Source: Metellina segmentata (Eukaryota > Arthropoda > Arachnida > Araneae > Tetragnathidae). Taken from it: DNA of 64,000 nucleotides. The notes below the pieces were generated by a model that was not told the DNA's origin, did not search any database, and worked only from the letters and a program-made list of their open reading frames with translations. The stretch is from contig OX375878.1 of assembly GCA_947359465.1 (NCBI GenBank), forward strand, positions 92,836,377-92,900,376, written 5' to 3'. Made by a program: the position numbers and the translations under genes. The number at the start of each line of letters is the position of its first letter. The first letter of the stretch is position 1. Shown here in pieces: positions 29,318-41,240 of this stretch.

Positions 29318-29635
29318 TAATTGGTAATTTCTTTGTTAACGTCGTACTAGAGCAACACAACGGGCTATTGGCGACGGTCCGGGATACAGTCCCTTAAGGG
29401 AAAGATTCGAGGACAACACCTCGTAATTTTGAACCACGGTCAGATGACGAAGCAACACCTGAGCTGGCACCCCACTTTCCAAACTTCCACACCAACCCAA
29501 CGTGAGGACTTTCAGCCACTTGCACCAGCCGCCTCTACACTTTAAGAATGGCAACCGCTTACAAACATCCATGCCCGGACCCGAAACCTTCCGATCTAGA
29601 GGTTAACACCTTAACCACTATATCGGTTGGTCGGC
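29318..29635 (-). mobile_element. SINE family A, full-length copy
   Basis: Minus-strand full-length copy: the tRNA-like head ends at 29635 (reads GCCGACCAACCGATATAGTGG), the tail at 29318-29340. Perfect 13-bp target duplication GGAATTATATTGA at 29305-29317 and 29636-29648. It differs from the other full copies in one box B base (GGTTTCGGGTCC region shortened). Confidence 0.9.
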
Positions 29636-29900
29636 GGAATTATATTGAATTGTTATAATTATTCAAATTGATATCCTGAAGTCTTAAATAGCTTTCGAAT
29701 GTTTGCTTCCCCCAAAATTAATACATTTGTACGATGTATACTAAATTGCTTTAGAGAATATTTGGAACCCCCTAAATAAACTCCTATATACGCCACTGGA
29801 TGTAGGTATATATGAAAGTAAGCTTGTTGAAACTTTTCCTCTATTTCAAAACCAACAAATTAAGATACAGGTTCTTACATTCAGATGATTATATGAGATA

Positions 29901-29949
29901 TTACTATTCACATTAATTAAGACATGTCTTCATTTAATGTGAATAGTAA
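29901..29949. repeat. Inverted repeat, 16-bp perfect arms
   Basis: TTACTATTCACATTAA at 29901-29916 and its exact reverse complement at 29934-29949. The 17-nt spacer itself contains the palindrome AAGACATGTCTT. It abuts the left end of the hAT relic below. Confidence 0.85.
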
Positions 29950-29953
29950 AATT

Positions 29954-30840
29954 TAGAGCTCGGATTTTGCATATCTTCTTTTTAGTCCTTAATGTTGATA
30001 GAAATCCGTATTGAGTGTTTTTTAGCAATTTGCAACAAAAAAAAGCCCGAATTTATTTTGCATGTTTTTGCACATTTAGGACTATTTTGCATATTTTAGT
30101 TTTTTTGCATGTTTTGTCCATATTTGGACTATTTTTTTCTATTTTTAAACATTTTTTAAAATTGTTTTTCTCAAAGAATTTTGCTTAGCGCGTTTGGAAG
30201 GAAGGTTGTCAGAAGCAATCCAATTCAAATAAACTACGATTCATAAACAAAAAGTGGAAAAGGTGCAAAATGATGAGAAAATTCTACAGCCTTTCATCGC
30301 GTCAAAGTTTGAGGCAGTGTCCCAATCTTAGAAGAACGAGATGTGCCACGATCAAGGCAATGTTGAAATACAATATTGCTTTTTATAAGTTGGAGAATGA
30401 ACATTTTAGAGCCTTCTTGAAGAAGTACACAGGTAAAGAAATTCCTTATGAATCGACACTAAGAAAGAACTACATTACGTTAGTGTACGAGAAGGTGAGA
30501 CAAAAAATACAAAATGAGATAGGTGATTCCATCATCTGGATGACGATGAAACGGCTGACCCCTGCTGGCGATACATAATTTATGTAAGGAGTTAGAGAAA
30601 ACAAATCACTCCACTATCGCCAAGACAGTGGTTGAAGCGATTAATAAATGAAATTGTGCATTAATTGAATGAAAGTGTGGTTCATTTTCACTTTATCCTC
30701 CTCACTACCCTTTTTGTAAGAATGAAATTTTTGTTTTTGCAATTTCACATATTTTGGGGTTTCAGTGCATAATTTGGGATTTTGTAATGCATATTTCAGG
30801 TCATATTTTTGCATATTGATCCGAGCTCTAGTTATAACAC
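29954..30840 (+). mobile_element. hAT relic with short inverted ends
   Basis: Left TAGAGCTCGGAT at 29954 and the inverted ATCCGAGCTCTA ending at 30840. Between them lie remains of a CGGBP1-like/hAT transposase N-terminal region. Flanking 8-mers do not match, so the target duplication is not supported. Confidence 0.6.
30190..30680 (+). pseudogene. hAT/CGGBP1-like protein remnant
   Basis: In one frame around 30240-30330: KVEKVQNDEKILQPFIASKF. After a frameshift, 30360-30540 reads MLKYNIAFYKLENEHFRAFL, then KKYTGKEIPYESTLRKNYI and IGDSIIWMTMK. This is the conserved block ahead of the hAT transposase core, also found in CGGBP1 (FR.FL.KYTGK.IP.ESTLRKNY). A further piece near 30590-30650 (LCKELEKTNHSTIAKTVVEAI) fits the same family further along. 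Frames are broken, so it is dead. Confidence 0.7.
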
Positions 30841-30919
30841 TGAATAACTTTCTTTTTTAACTGTTTTTTAAGCGTTATGACACAATCATTCTTCTGCATC
30901 GATAAATTTTCGTGTGTGT

Positions 30920-31016
30920 ATTCATTACTTGACGCCTTGCATTTGGTTCAGCATGACCAAATATGGTCCTTGCTCTATACAACCGAAGTAACCTTGTATA
31001 ATTGCTTGGGTTTTAT
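30920..31016 (+). mobile_element. SINE family B tail fragment
   Basis: attcattacttgacgcct, then gaccaaatatggtccttg and an aaccgaagtaacc tail, matching the 3' half of family B. No head. Confidence 0.5.
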
Positions 31017-31289
31017 GGAACATTTTGAAAATTATTGCACTACTTACAATAACATTATATTACTTATTTATTGGATACGTTATTAATTTGATTAAAATGG
31101 AATTATCAAAACACCTACAGTGATGAATCAATGTAGCTATTAAATAAGATGAATTGGGTTTTGTGTAGAACATTAAATTTGTCAAAACATGTTCAGAGCA
31201 TTTCTTTATTCATGAGCATAAACATGCACTTAAAAATAATCAAGGGCGCAATCTTCAAATTACATATTGCATCAGGCAAACAAAAAAGC

Positions 31290-31515
31290 TCGGTCTGGTA
31301 TGAAACCGCTGTAGCCTGTTTGGAAGAGTAGCTGATTAATAGCTAGTTGTAGTTTGAAAGTTGGAGAGTTGAAGTTCGAAACTCGATCCTAGACCAAAGA
31401 CTGTCGTGTACACGGGGGCTGTTGCACGTTAAGCCTGTAGTGGCCTCAAAGGTCTTCACGTTGGCGTTGCGTGGAAGTTCAGAGTGGGTCGTGTGTTAAT
31501 GGGTTACACCTATGC
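31290..31515 (+). mobile_element. SINE family C, partial
   Basis: Head gtagcctgtttggaagagta with box B-like AAGTTCGAAACTC near 31372, followed by a core related to family A (gcacgttaa..ctgt.gtggcc..., cacgttggcgt, ggaag). The 3' half of the core is missing; an unassigned element end begins at 31536. Confidence 0.55.
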
Positions 31516-31535
31516 CTGTGATAATTGTGTGACTT

Positions 31536-31960
31536 CCCAGGTAGCACATATATGTCGGCCAATATCGAGAAAAAATATTGGCCAATATTGCCGTCGATAT
31601 TGGCCAACGTAAAAATGTACCCCCCCTGGCGACGTCGCCCCAATATCGTTTTACGACATTGGCCAACGTAAAAATGCCATCGCCCCAATGTTGTTTTCCG
31701 ACATTGCTCAATATCGTTTTCCGACATTGATAGATATTGTTTTCCGACATTGCTCAATATCGTTTTCCGACATTGGCCAACGTAAAAATGACCCCCCTCT
31801 GGCGACATCGCCCCAATGTCGTTTTACGACATTGATAGATATTGTTTTCTTGACATTCAATGTTCGTTTTTTATCATTGCTCAATATTAGCTTTTAAGAT
31901 ACTTCTTGATGTTTTTTTCCCAACATTATTCAATATCTGCTACATAATATTGGGATATTT
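31536..31960 (+). mobile_element. Unassigned element end: CCCAGGTAGCACA terminus with subterminal repeats
   Basis: Terminus CCCAGGTAGCACATATATGT at 31536, then a dense array of about a dozen near-palindromic modules such as CCAATATCG and CGACATTGG separated by gttttccg or gttttacg. The same terminus in reverse closes at 56170 (with similar modules 55880-56160) and a diverged copy begins at 49348. I cannot name the superfamily. The open frames through the array are repeat artefacts. Confidence 0.6.
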
Positions 31961-33100
31961 TAATTAAATTTTCTTCTTATGGCATGTGATGGTTTTAATC
32001 TTGTGTACCCTCTAAAAAAACAATCTTAAATTTTGTAAAATTTAAAAAATATTAATCATTAAAAAAATATTTATATAATACAATATTTTAGAACATTAAA
32101 GAGAACATATAATATTAAATTGTTAAAAATATGTTTTTATTACAATTTGTGTAACTGTTGTATTGTATAGTACATGAAAGAAAATTGTGGGCAACTTGGC
32201 TTTTTAAAACCTAAACAGGCATCCATTATCAAATCAGACATTCTAAAATCCATTTTCCCCTTTAAATTTACTCCTTGGTAGCTTGAAAAAAAAATTTCAA
32301 ACATAAAACACGTACAGGTACCATTTTTGAGATTTCAATTCAGAAAATTGTTTTAGAAAAATATTCCAGTAAAAATTTTAGCTAAGCTGCTGATATAGTA
32401 GCTAATATTTTATTTTATTAAGTGCATATTTTAAATTATTGTTCCATTTCTTTTGTAGAAATCTAAGGCTATTAAAACTCATTATTGCCAATTGTATAAA
32501 TTATATCTCAAACCAGTAAAATAAACACAAACATCAAGCTGATGCTTGTATTACAATACAACTTGATAAACAGTTGCATGGTATGTAATTCTAAGAACTG
32601 ATTCAGATTTATATAATTTTGATTTAATCTCAAAATGGAATAATTCCCGAAACTTCTGTTAAAAAATCAATATTGTCAGAAATGTTAAATAAGGGAAAAA
32701 AAAGGGCACATTGCAAATTGGCAGAAAAATGAACAGTTCTTACAAATTTCATTTAAATAGAATTTTCCATAAGTTTTAAAAAAAATCACAAATCACAATA
32801 AAATAATTTTTTTTATTCTTAAGACAGATTAAACCCTGGGAACTGTCAAACATTCCAATCAGGTACATTCTTCGGAGTCACCCTTTCAACAAGTCAGATT
32901 ATCCGATGAGTGAATTCTTTTGCCATCTCAAACTGCCGCACCAGCGAATGCTTTTCCAAACAACTATGACAGATAAAGTCATGAATAAGAACACAAACAT
33001 CAACCTGTGACACAACAGAAGTAGACAATTAGACAAGTGTTACCCGATTGCTAAGCAAAGATGAGTTACAGTTAGTAATTATTCTCAACACCCTCCCTTA
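31961..33100. other. AT-rich noncoding stretch
   Basis: No recognised coding sequence or repeat. Confidence 0.5.
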
Positions 33101-33307
33101 ATAACATTAACATACATTTTTGTCTTAGTTCAGTCTAGGTTTATGTTAAGATTTTGTAAGCAAATCAGCAATTTGGTATTCAGTTGCAACATATACAATA
33201 TAAATGTTTAATAATTTTAAAATATCATGAGCATACTTCAATTTAATATTGAAATGTTTTAATCTGGAATAATTATTTTCATTTAATATGGCCTTAATGA
33301 CTGACTG

Positions 33308-33472
33308 AAGCACAAAATTTTGTCGCATGTGTATCAATACAAAAAAAGGCTTGTTTACAAAACAAAAATAGCTGTAGAAAAAGAGAAGGTGCAGTTTTTC
33401 AGTGGTGGTTTATTTTAAAATAGTACTGATCCAATAAAATATTCTTTTTCATGTCATTTAACAAGAAATTAA
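33308..33472. repeat. 165-bp repeat R3 inside the Copia relic
   Basis: Nearly the same sequence occurs at 49802-49976 in the same orientation (gcacaaaattttgtcgcat, gtagaaaaagagaaggtgca, agtactgatccaataaaata). The flanks of the two copies differ on both sides, so this is a dispersed element. Confidence 0.8.
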
Positions 33473-33576
33473 TAATTTTCAGTGAATTATCACAAATCAC
33501 TCAGTTGTCATCAGAGTTAAAACTGGCTTTAAAAAATATATATATATCAGCTTACTGTAAAAACTCTTGTTTTGAT

Positions 33577-33640
33577 AAATGTAATAGAAATTACTTAATA
33601 TGTAATAGAAATTACTTAATATGTAATAGAAATTACTAAA
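33577..33640. repeat. Three-copy 21-bp tandem repeat
   Basis: Unit tatgtaatagaaattactta repeated three times with almost no divergence. Confidence 0.9.
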
Positions 33641-35559
33641 ATAAAATAACACTAGCAAAAAATAAGTTAACTTTTGTTGTATTTTGTACTTAAAATGCAA
33701 TTATCTCAAAATCAGTTTTTTGCAATTTTGCCAAAGTTCAAAGTACTAAGGCTTTTTGATAAATAGAGTTAAACTGTTTACATTTTTTAGGTCTTGAATA
33801 ACTATTTGATAGACACAGGGAGAACTTTTTGCAAGCTCAGAAAAATTTATAAAAATTAATAAACAAAAAATGTGACATTTTTATAGAAATTTAACACATA
33901 TCGAGTAAAATATTTTTTTTAATGAAAACTCGTAAATAAAATTTTAAAAATCTATCCCTAGGTCTTTTGCATATACTATAACAATATTGTAAAAATTTAT
34001 TTCACCAAAAATATTGAAAAATGACAGATCGAATTGCAAATAAAAACAATTTTTTTTATTGATTATTGCTTTAAATATGTGCTTAATTAATGTTGTGTAG
34101 CACAAATACATCCTGCATAGCTTTAGCCAAAGCCAAAATTTCTTCCTCCAGGCAGCTTCTATTGGCTGCTCTTGAATTTGGCTCAGACAGTAATATAAAT
34201 TATCACAGAATATAAAATATCTGGATGTGTTGTCATGGATAGGTACAATAATGCACCTACAAATTCCTGATTGGGTCCATGGAAAGTTTCATCTTGCACG
34301 AAACACGATGGTGTCGCTTTAGGCACTAGAGGAGTGTCGGCTGGTTTACACCGAGTCATTTTGAATTTATTTAAAATTTTCTCAACATAGGCCTTTTCCT
34401 CTAAGCAAAGTTGTTGCTGAGAAAACTTAATACATATGCCCAGAAAATCTTTCACAACTTAAGCCTGGACATTTCGAACTCATCACTTAGAAGTTGTATC
34501 ACCACCATGACCACTGATTCATAGGAACCAGCAATCAGTAGGTCATCAACATACAGCACTACTAGGGGGCTCCGCCCCTGCTCGTCAACCCCTATGTACC
34601 ACTGTCACTGCGCCTGTTTCAGTTTTTAAAGACTTTTTAAAAATTTGCAAACACGACTATTGTTGTTGTTGTAGCCCATGGGTTGTACCCTAAATAAGAT
34701 TTCATCGAGTTCACCATTCAAAACAGTCTTAACATCTAGTGCATAGATCTTCATTTCCCTATGGAGAATAATGACAAAAACCAGTCGTAGTGATGCCATA
34801 CTGATGTTCTTTAAAAAGAAAGAAATAGCTAGTAAAATTATGTATAGTTTTGTTTTATCACTGAATATAAGCTGCAAATTTTTTTGTATAGTTATAAATC
34901 TTAAATGATAAAAAGTTAGGACAAAAAGCATACATTTGGTACACTCAAATTTATGATTTATTAATTTTTAGAAGAAAAATTTGGTGTAAACTAATTTTTT
35001 AGAATGAATAATATTCACAATACTTCACCTTTTGAAGCAAGTTTTTTTTTTAATGAAATTAATCAAATCACACAAAACTTGAAAAGAACAAGCAGTTTTA
35101 CCCATGGTCACAATTTTAAAGCTTCACATCTCAAATTTATTTATTGATTTTTTTTTATGTTAGAAACATTTGGTATAGTCTTTATATAAAACAAAAATCA
35201 GTTAAATTTTTAAATGTTATGTTATGCTTGAACAATATATTTAAACTTACTTTGAAAATGTCCCACTAATATTAATGCAAACAGAACTCTGCTGACATAC
35301 TAATAACTTACTTTCCAAAACAATATAATCTATAACAATAAAAGATGGAAATAGCATTCCACAAAATCGAATGTAACTTGAGAATTTGATACAGTAAACG
35401 ATGAATATTTGCACATCAAAAAATAGTATACTGACAATGTAACAAACTACAAACACGGGCTAAAACTTTATCAATGAAACAAGTAAATATGTTTAATTAT
35501 TCGTATTTAAATATTATTAACATTACAAAATAATGTACAGAAATATCCTTACCTTATAG

Positions 35560-35880
35560 GACTTGCACTTTTAGGGATGACTGCTCTTATTCACTGCTAG
35601 ATTCGGCGAAAAATCGCTGCGGTCTAACCCAAACAACGAACACGTGACCAAGCATAGCTTCAGCTCAAAATTTAAATATCGGCCAACATCAGCTTAACAT
35701 AGGTTTTTGAAAGTTTCTTTTGGGTGCGAAAATGCAGCGCCTAGGGGCACACTAGGTTGCTATAGAATTTCGGAGGTTGCTATAGATTTTGCGGTCTTGG
35801 CTCAAAAACTTTTTTGGCATGGGAGCCAATTCGATTTAAGCCAATTTCGATTTTGGAATGCATTGTAGTGGAAAATCACG
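35560..35880 (+). repeat. Segment related to the CCCAGGTAGCACA element
   Basis: Contains atatcggccaacatcagc and, at 35722, GGGTGCGAAAATGCAGCGCC. The minus strand at 55857-55838 reads GGGTGCGAGATGCAGCGCCC, shortly inside the element end at 56170. The link to the end at 31536 is inference. Between 34950 and 35560 nothing was recognised. Confidence 0.4.
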
Positions 35881-36170
35881 CCAGTCGCTCACGTTGCTCG
35901 TCGCTCAGTGCCTGTCGGTGGATTTGATTACGCTCCTTGATATCGCGAAGCTTGCCTGGAATCGTTTATCCTTTTTTCACAAAATATTTCGTTATTTTAA
36001 AAGTTATTTTGTTTATGATATTAATTTTTGTGTAATCTGTATTTCTTGTATTTGTCAGTTCTCAAATATTGTTTACTTTTCGCTTTGTTGTGTTTTTGAC
36101 TAGTTTCTGCCCTTCTCTTAATTGCTCTTCCTACCTGTAAATTGTCCAAAAATTATAGTGTAACTTAACT

Positions 36171-36640
36171 ATGAAGGTTTTAATTACTGGTGTGGATTCG
36201 ATGGTCAAATACGGAGTAATCAGAAATCATTACGGAAAAATCAGTATTTACCATCACAATGACATGATAATGTAATATATATTCTAGCTTTTCCAGGAAT
36301 CACCATTGAGAATGTAACGGAAAAGAAAGAATCGTGACTTGATTATGGGTCATGTAGGTACCAATAACACCTATGATTGCCTTGAGAAATGCTTCTCAAA
36401 ATTTGAGGAACTGTTGCAAAACATAATAAACTGTATTCAAGAGACGTGCATTGTGATTTCAGCTATATTATCTACCGATAACTACCTCTCTCTCTCCCTT
36501 GAAAAACAAGCTGAGACCTTTTCTTCAGAAAGTGAACACAAAAAATTATCTTCTAAACCACAGGCTGTTTTTCTGCTGCCAAAAGAAGCAAAATATTTTT
36601 TTTGTAGATCCCAGTCATTGGAAAGGTACACTTGAAAAGG
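36171..36640 (+). pseudogene. SGNH/GDSL-hydrolase-like relic
   Basis: ATG at 36171 opens MKVLITGVDSMVKYGVIRN, resembling an SGNH block I (GDSMVK) with an extra residue. After stops, 36320-36480 reads ESPLRM... and then MGHVGTNNTYDCLEKCFSKF and CIVISAIL, matching the HVGTNN and VI.S.ILPR blocks of SGNH esterase-like proteins common in retroelement ORFs. Broken by frameshifts. Whether it comes from a LINE ORF1 esterase or a host gene is undecided. Confidence 0.5.
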
Positions 36641-36815
36641 TAGTATGGCACAAAAAATTATCTTCTAAACCACAGGATGTTTTTCTACTGCCAAAAGAAG
36701 CAAAATATTTCTTTTTGTAGATCCCAGTCATTTGGAAAGGTAGTACGGCAAGGCCCAGTCATTTGGAAAGGTAGTATAGCAAATCCCAGTCACTTGGAAA
36801 GGTAGTATGGTAAGG
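36538..36815 (+). repeat. Local tandem duplications in the SGNH-like relic
   Basis: aaaaaattatcttctaaacc through to cccagtcat occurs at about 36538-36620 and 36651-36733. It is followed by two more short units of ggaaaggtagta..gca plus cccagtca.ttgg (to about 36815). Copies are nearly identical. Confidence 0.8.
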
Positions 36816-38010
36816 CTGCCCAGTTTACATCTCAATTCTTCATCTGAGAGTTTAATTCAATCTGTGATCCACCTAAGCCCAAGGAAGGCTGTTGAACTGA
36901 TTTCTACAATTGTTACAGACGGTTCTGTTCAATGCAGGTATTAATCTCTATAATATTGTACATAAAATATTATTAACTGTGTAACGTTATTTCCATATTC
37001 ATTCTTTAGATGAGGCTTGGATAACAAGTTCACTTTTTTTCACTAAACTTCCTAGTTTGCAATATAACAATATAGCCTTCCAACTTCCAGTAGAAAGAAC
37101 CTTGGAGGTAGGATCACTGTTTTGTCAGAGCATTCCAGGGTTGAGGAGTCTCAAATTTTCCTGACAGTGTTATTGATGGATTTTTATGATTCTTTGTGGC
37201 ACGAATTCCTCAGCTGCCAAGTGCTTAGAAACATATTATATCTACAAGACTAATGAAATATTATCTCAATTGGCTGGAGATCAATTTGCTCATAATGAAT
37301 ATTTATTTATACCTTTAAATGAAAATAATCTGGGTTCTATTGGTTGGAAAAGTTTCATTTTTATGAACCCTGCGGTACAACTTCTGCTCAAAATTACAAA
37401 GATTCCATTCAATTATAGAAAAATCATATATGTAAAAGCTTTAAATCTTCTGGGAGATTGATTAATTTCATGCCCTCCTCACTTTAACCAGACAGATAGA
37501 ACTAAACTCTGTAGCTACTGATTGCCCATCTAGCAATAAATTAGTTTCATTAAATGTTGAGAAGACAGGACAGCGTTTTAAATGGGGAAATTCGAGATGT
37601 AGCTATTCAAGATATGCCCTTAAAATTAAGGTAGGTGAAAAGCATGGCAACTACTTGAGTGTAATTATTAAAAAAATCAGTGTGCAAAAAGAAACAATTC
37701 TTGTTTTTAGGATTATGTTGGAAAAGTTTGTATCATTGTATTTTTATGCAAAAGAGGATACATAATTAATTTTTCTCTTTCAGGATAAGGGTAAACAGAA
37801 GGAATTTTTCTTTTTCATGATGCAACTCCAGAGCATTGTATTTATGAATAATAAATTTCCTTTAGTTAAGATGGCTAGTAAAAGATTTTGCAAATTCAGG
37901 AGCAATTCACCTGAGCCTGTAAAGAATTTCCCTCATGATTATCAATTCACATTGTTGACTTTTTCATCAAAACAACTGTTATGTTTCCTGATAACTAAAT
38001 GATGTTTGTT
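36816..38010 (+). other. Unrecognised, possibly decayed multi-exon coding sequence
   Basis: Exon-like pieces with fair splice signals: ...GTTCAATGCAG|gtatta near 36940, ttctttag|ATGAGG near 37010, an open frame 37186-37461 (FAHNEYLFIPLNENN), a stretch ending ATTAAG|gtaggt near 37631, and an acceptor tctctttcag near 37783. I recognise no family. Frames are interrupted between the pieces. A pseudogene linked to the SGNH-like relic upstream is possible. Confidence 0.25.
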
Positions 38011-38417
38011 TTTGGTGATCATTTCATATGTCATCAATAATGAATTTCTTTTGGTTCAGATAATCATAATAGAAGTGCAACATTGATAAACATCTGATCA
38101 TTTCACACATTACATACTACTAGGAATATTATTTCCTCATTTGATTAAGGGAGCAGACAGCTTGCTGATTATTATTAGTTGGTGGTATATTCAGTAGGTT
38201 TTATATTTTGCATGTAGCACCTTTTCAGAAATACAAAGGGAATAATGATTTTTCACATAATAGTGTGAAGCTTCAAATTGAATAAGTTATTTTAGAAAGT
38301 AAACTTAGAGCAGCTTTTGGCTATAGCCCCCCTAAATCTGCAACTGTATATAGCATGTGTTAAGCACAGTAGTCAAATAATGAGTGTTCCAAATTTGCTG
38401 TGAATTGGTCGAATTGT

Positions 38418-38445
38418 GATATATATATATATATATATATATTAT
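38418..38445. repeat. (AT)n microsatellite
   Basis: About a dozen AT units preceding a non-LTR-like dispersed repeat fragment (38390-38720: ccaaatttg.agtg.actggt, ggacagacagacg) of the kind also seen at 43090 and 54160. Confidence 0.85.
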
Positions 38446-39512
38446 TTATATATCTTTAATATTTTACTCCAATTTGGATCACAGAAATTGTTTTACCCCT
38501 CTCAAAACCTAAGAAAAATAGAACAGGGGTTAATATATAAGAGCCAATGTTTTCTACAGGATGAGGATTTCGAATTGTTTTTAAATCCCACTGAACACCT
38601 AGGTTAAATAGAACTGGGGTTAATATGTTGCCTACGTCACCCCCAGAGTTATGAAGAATAAGTGTTTTCCAAATTTGGAGTGGACTGGTCAAACCGTGTA
38701 GATCTGTATAGAGGACAGACAGACGTCAACTCTGCTGTATCCCCTTGAGGCATTATGCGACAAATTTATCTTGAAACATATTTTGCTTCTTATCTGAAAC
38801 TGAAAGGTTTATAATTAAATGGTAGTATATGGCAGAGATAAAATAAACTATACACTTTTGATTTGAGGAATTCAGATTTAAAAAAATTTAGTCACCTGCT
38901 AGCATGGTGTTAAATAATTTTTAAAGACAGGTATGTAACGAATCAGCTTTTGGTTTAATCACTCCTTAACCCTCTGCATACGAAGCCTCGAAATATCAAT
39001 TCAACCTTTCGTTACGAGAGGCGCCCGGACAAGCAGAATACGGAGAGCGCCCGAAAGTGCCCGAGATTAGTGCTTTCCACTAGGAGGCGTATCACCTTGT
39101 CACTCTACTTGATCATCTCCTTTGTATGGGCCATAGGGGGTCCAAAACTACTCAAGAAGTTGTCCTTTATCTTTCCGAAGCATGATGTTCCGCGACACAG
39201 AACCAGTTTATACGGATTCACGTGGGAATTTTTATGTGCACCATTGTATATGCAATTGTGTTCTTGACTTTTTCTCATGCTTTGTCCCATTTGAAACGTT
39301 TAGCTGCTGGCTGCTACCAACAGTCTGGACTGTGTTTTCACTCTGATCAGACGAGCTTTATCTTCACTCCCTGCTTTCAGGTTTTGCTTTGAATTCTGTT
39401 CTCGTTTAAAAAAGTCTTTTTCAAGACTCTTCCTATTTCGGAAAATATTATTAGCCTTAAATATTTTCAATTAATGGGCTTGACATAAATCCGGATTTGA
39501 TTCGTTAGTATT

Positions 39513-41240
39513 ATGTCTCGCAAAACCAAATCGCTGACCCAAGCGGAAATTGAAGCAATTTTGTTTCAAGATACTGATGAATCAGATTTTTTTGAATCGG
39601 ATGATGATGATTCTAAAAGTACTGAGAAAGTAAACTGTGTTTTAAATAGCAGTTTATATCAAGAAGATGATAAGAGGGAATGTGAAATTAATGTTGGTGA
39701 AAGCATTGATGAATCAATGCTTAATTTTAATGTTGACTGGTCAGAGGACGTTCGAAGTGAATGCATAGAGGAAACGAAATTTGTACATCACACAGGACCT
39801 GTGCATAATTTGCCAACGGATTCATCAGCACTGGATTTTTTAAAGTTGCTAATTTCGGATGAATTACTTGAAGTTGTTCAAGCAAACACAAATAAATATG
39901 CAATTTTCTGTGCAAAGAAAAGAGGTGAGGACAAACATTGGCAACCTATCGAAAAGATTGATGAAATGTGGAGATTTTTCGGAATTTTTCTTGTTATGAG
40001 TGTAGAGCACACACACACACACACATTTACCTAGGCTTTCTGACTATTGGTCGCAGAATCCAATATTAGGTAACATGATGATAAAAAAACTGATGACCAG
40101 AGATAGATTTTTTAAATTTTTGCATTATTTTCATATCTCAGATAGAGAGAAGGAAGTTGGAAGAGAGAATGCCGAGTTTTCTTACGTACAGAAGGTTGAA
40201 CCTCTGTATTCTACATTGAAAAGCAAATCTTCTCAGCATCTCAATGCTCCTAGAGAAGTTTGCGTTGACGAAGCCTTAATTAAATTTAAGGGCCGAGTGG
40301 GCATAGTTCAATATATGCCTTTAAAACCGGCCAAGCGAGGTCTGAAAATGTGGCTCTTTGTTCATCAAAATCCGGCTATGTTTTAAATTTTGAACTGTAT
40401 GCTGGAAAGATGGGTAACATTCCAAAGTCCTCGAAAGGACTTGGATACGATGTGGTCACTCATTTGATTAGTACTCTGAAGAATAAAGGCCATGATGTAT
40501 ATTTTGACCGGTTTTTTTGCAGTGTTCCTTTGATTATAGATTTAGTAAAAATAGGACATTATGCTTGCGGGACGCTGAACGTAAACAAAAAGTATTTGCC
40601 CAGTAACATCAAGGCCTTAAAACTTTCTGAGGAAAAAAATATAAAGGTTTTCCAAAGTAAAACTAATTTGAACTTACTTTGCACGGCGTGGATGGACAAA
40701 AAAAGTGTTTTTATGCTCTCCACAAACTCAAAAAACGAAACAGGTATTGTGCAAAGAAGGCAAAATTCTGTTAAAAAAGATAAAGTTTGCCCTGTCGCTT
40801 TTCTCAAGTACAACAAGCATAAGGGTGGAGTGGATTTAGCTGATCAAAAAAGGAAATATTACACTACATCGAGAAAATCCTCAAAATGGTGGAAGTATTT
40901 ATTTCACTTCCTTCTAGATACAGCTGTTAATAATGCGTATATTTTGCAAAATCTTACAAGCATGCCGGTCCCTAAGAAGTGCAAATCTCTTTACGATTTT
41001 AAATTAGAGTTAATCTCCGATATCGACAAAAAATATTCGAGTAAAAAAAGAAAAAACACATTTATTTCTTCTACCCCACACATACATAAGAGGAGAAAAA
41101 TAGATGGTCGTAAAAGAAAGTGTGTTCTATGCCGTGAAAAAGAAATAAAAACGTCTTCTAACAGATATGTAGAGAGCACATGGGAGTGTGAAATTTGCCA
41201 GAAATGCTTCTGTAAAAGCTGTTTCGAAGAGAGTCTATAA
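39513..41240 (+). pseudogene. piggyBac transposase, two compensating frameshifts
   Basis: ATG at 39513 (MSRKTKSLTQAEIEAILFQD) opens an acidic N-terminus. The frame holds to an (AC)n run at 40007-40026, where it shifts by one base. It continues through LSDYWSQNP to about 40360 (KMWLF), then a second shift restores the first frame (CSSKSGYVLNF...) to TAA at 41238. All three catalytic Asp positions remain: VDEALIKFKGR (Asp at 40267), YFDRFFCS (40506), GGVDLADQ (40833). The C-terminal Cys-rich domain (CVLC...CEIC...CFCKSC) is intact. About 570 residues if read through, close to the 594 of the moth piggyBac. Recently dead by appearance: only two lesions seen. Confidence 0.93.

Larger units (their letters stand above)
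33146..34950 (-). pseudogene. Ty1/copia retrotransposon pol relic
   Basis: Read leftwards: reverse transcriptase N-part at 34830-34680 (MKIYALDVKTVLNGELDEIL and VQPMGY; family: MDVKTAFLNGEL), RVCKFLKSL with a stop where Tyr is usual, the YVDD active-site box (codons 34553-34542, LYVDDLLIAG), then KDFLGICIKFSQQQ and KFKMTRCKPADTPL (34455-34183), and the RNase H end near 33260-33150 (SRLKHFNIKLKYA...ATEYQIADLLTKS). Stops, frameshifts and inserted repeats (33308-33472; 34561-34620) show it is dead. No long terminal repeats located. Confidence 0.85.

Noticed and set aside
31479..31897. Open frames on both strands rich in CRKTILS or FSDIA repeats
   Set aside because: Created by the palindromic subterminal modules of the unassigned element.
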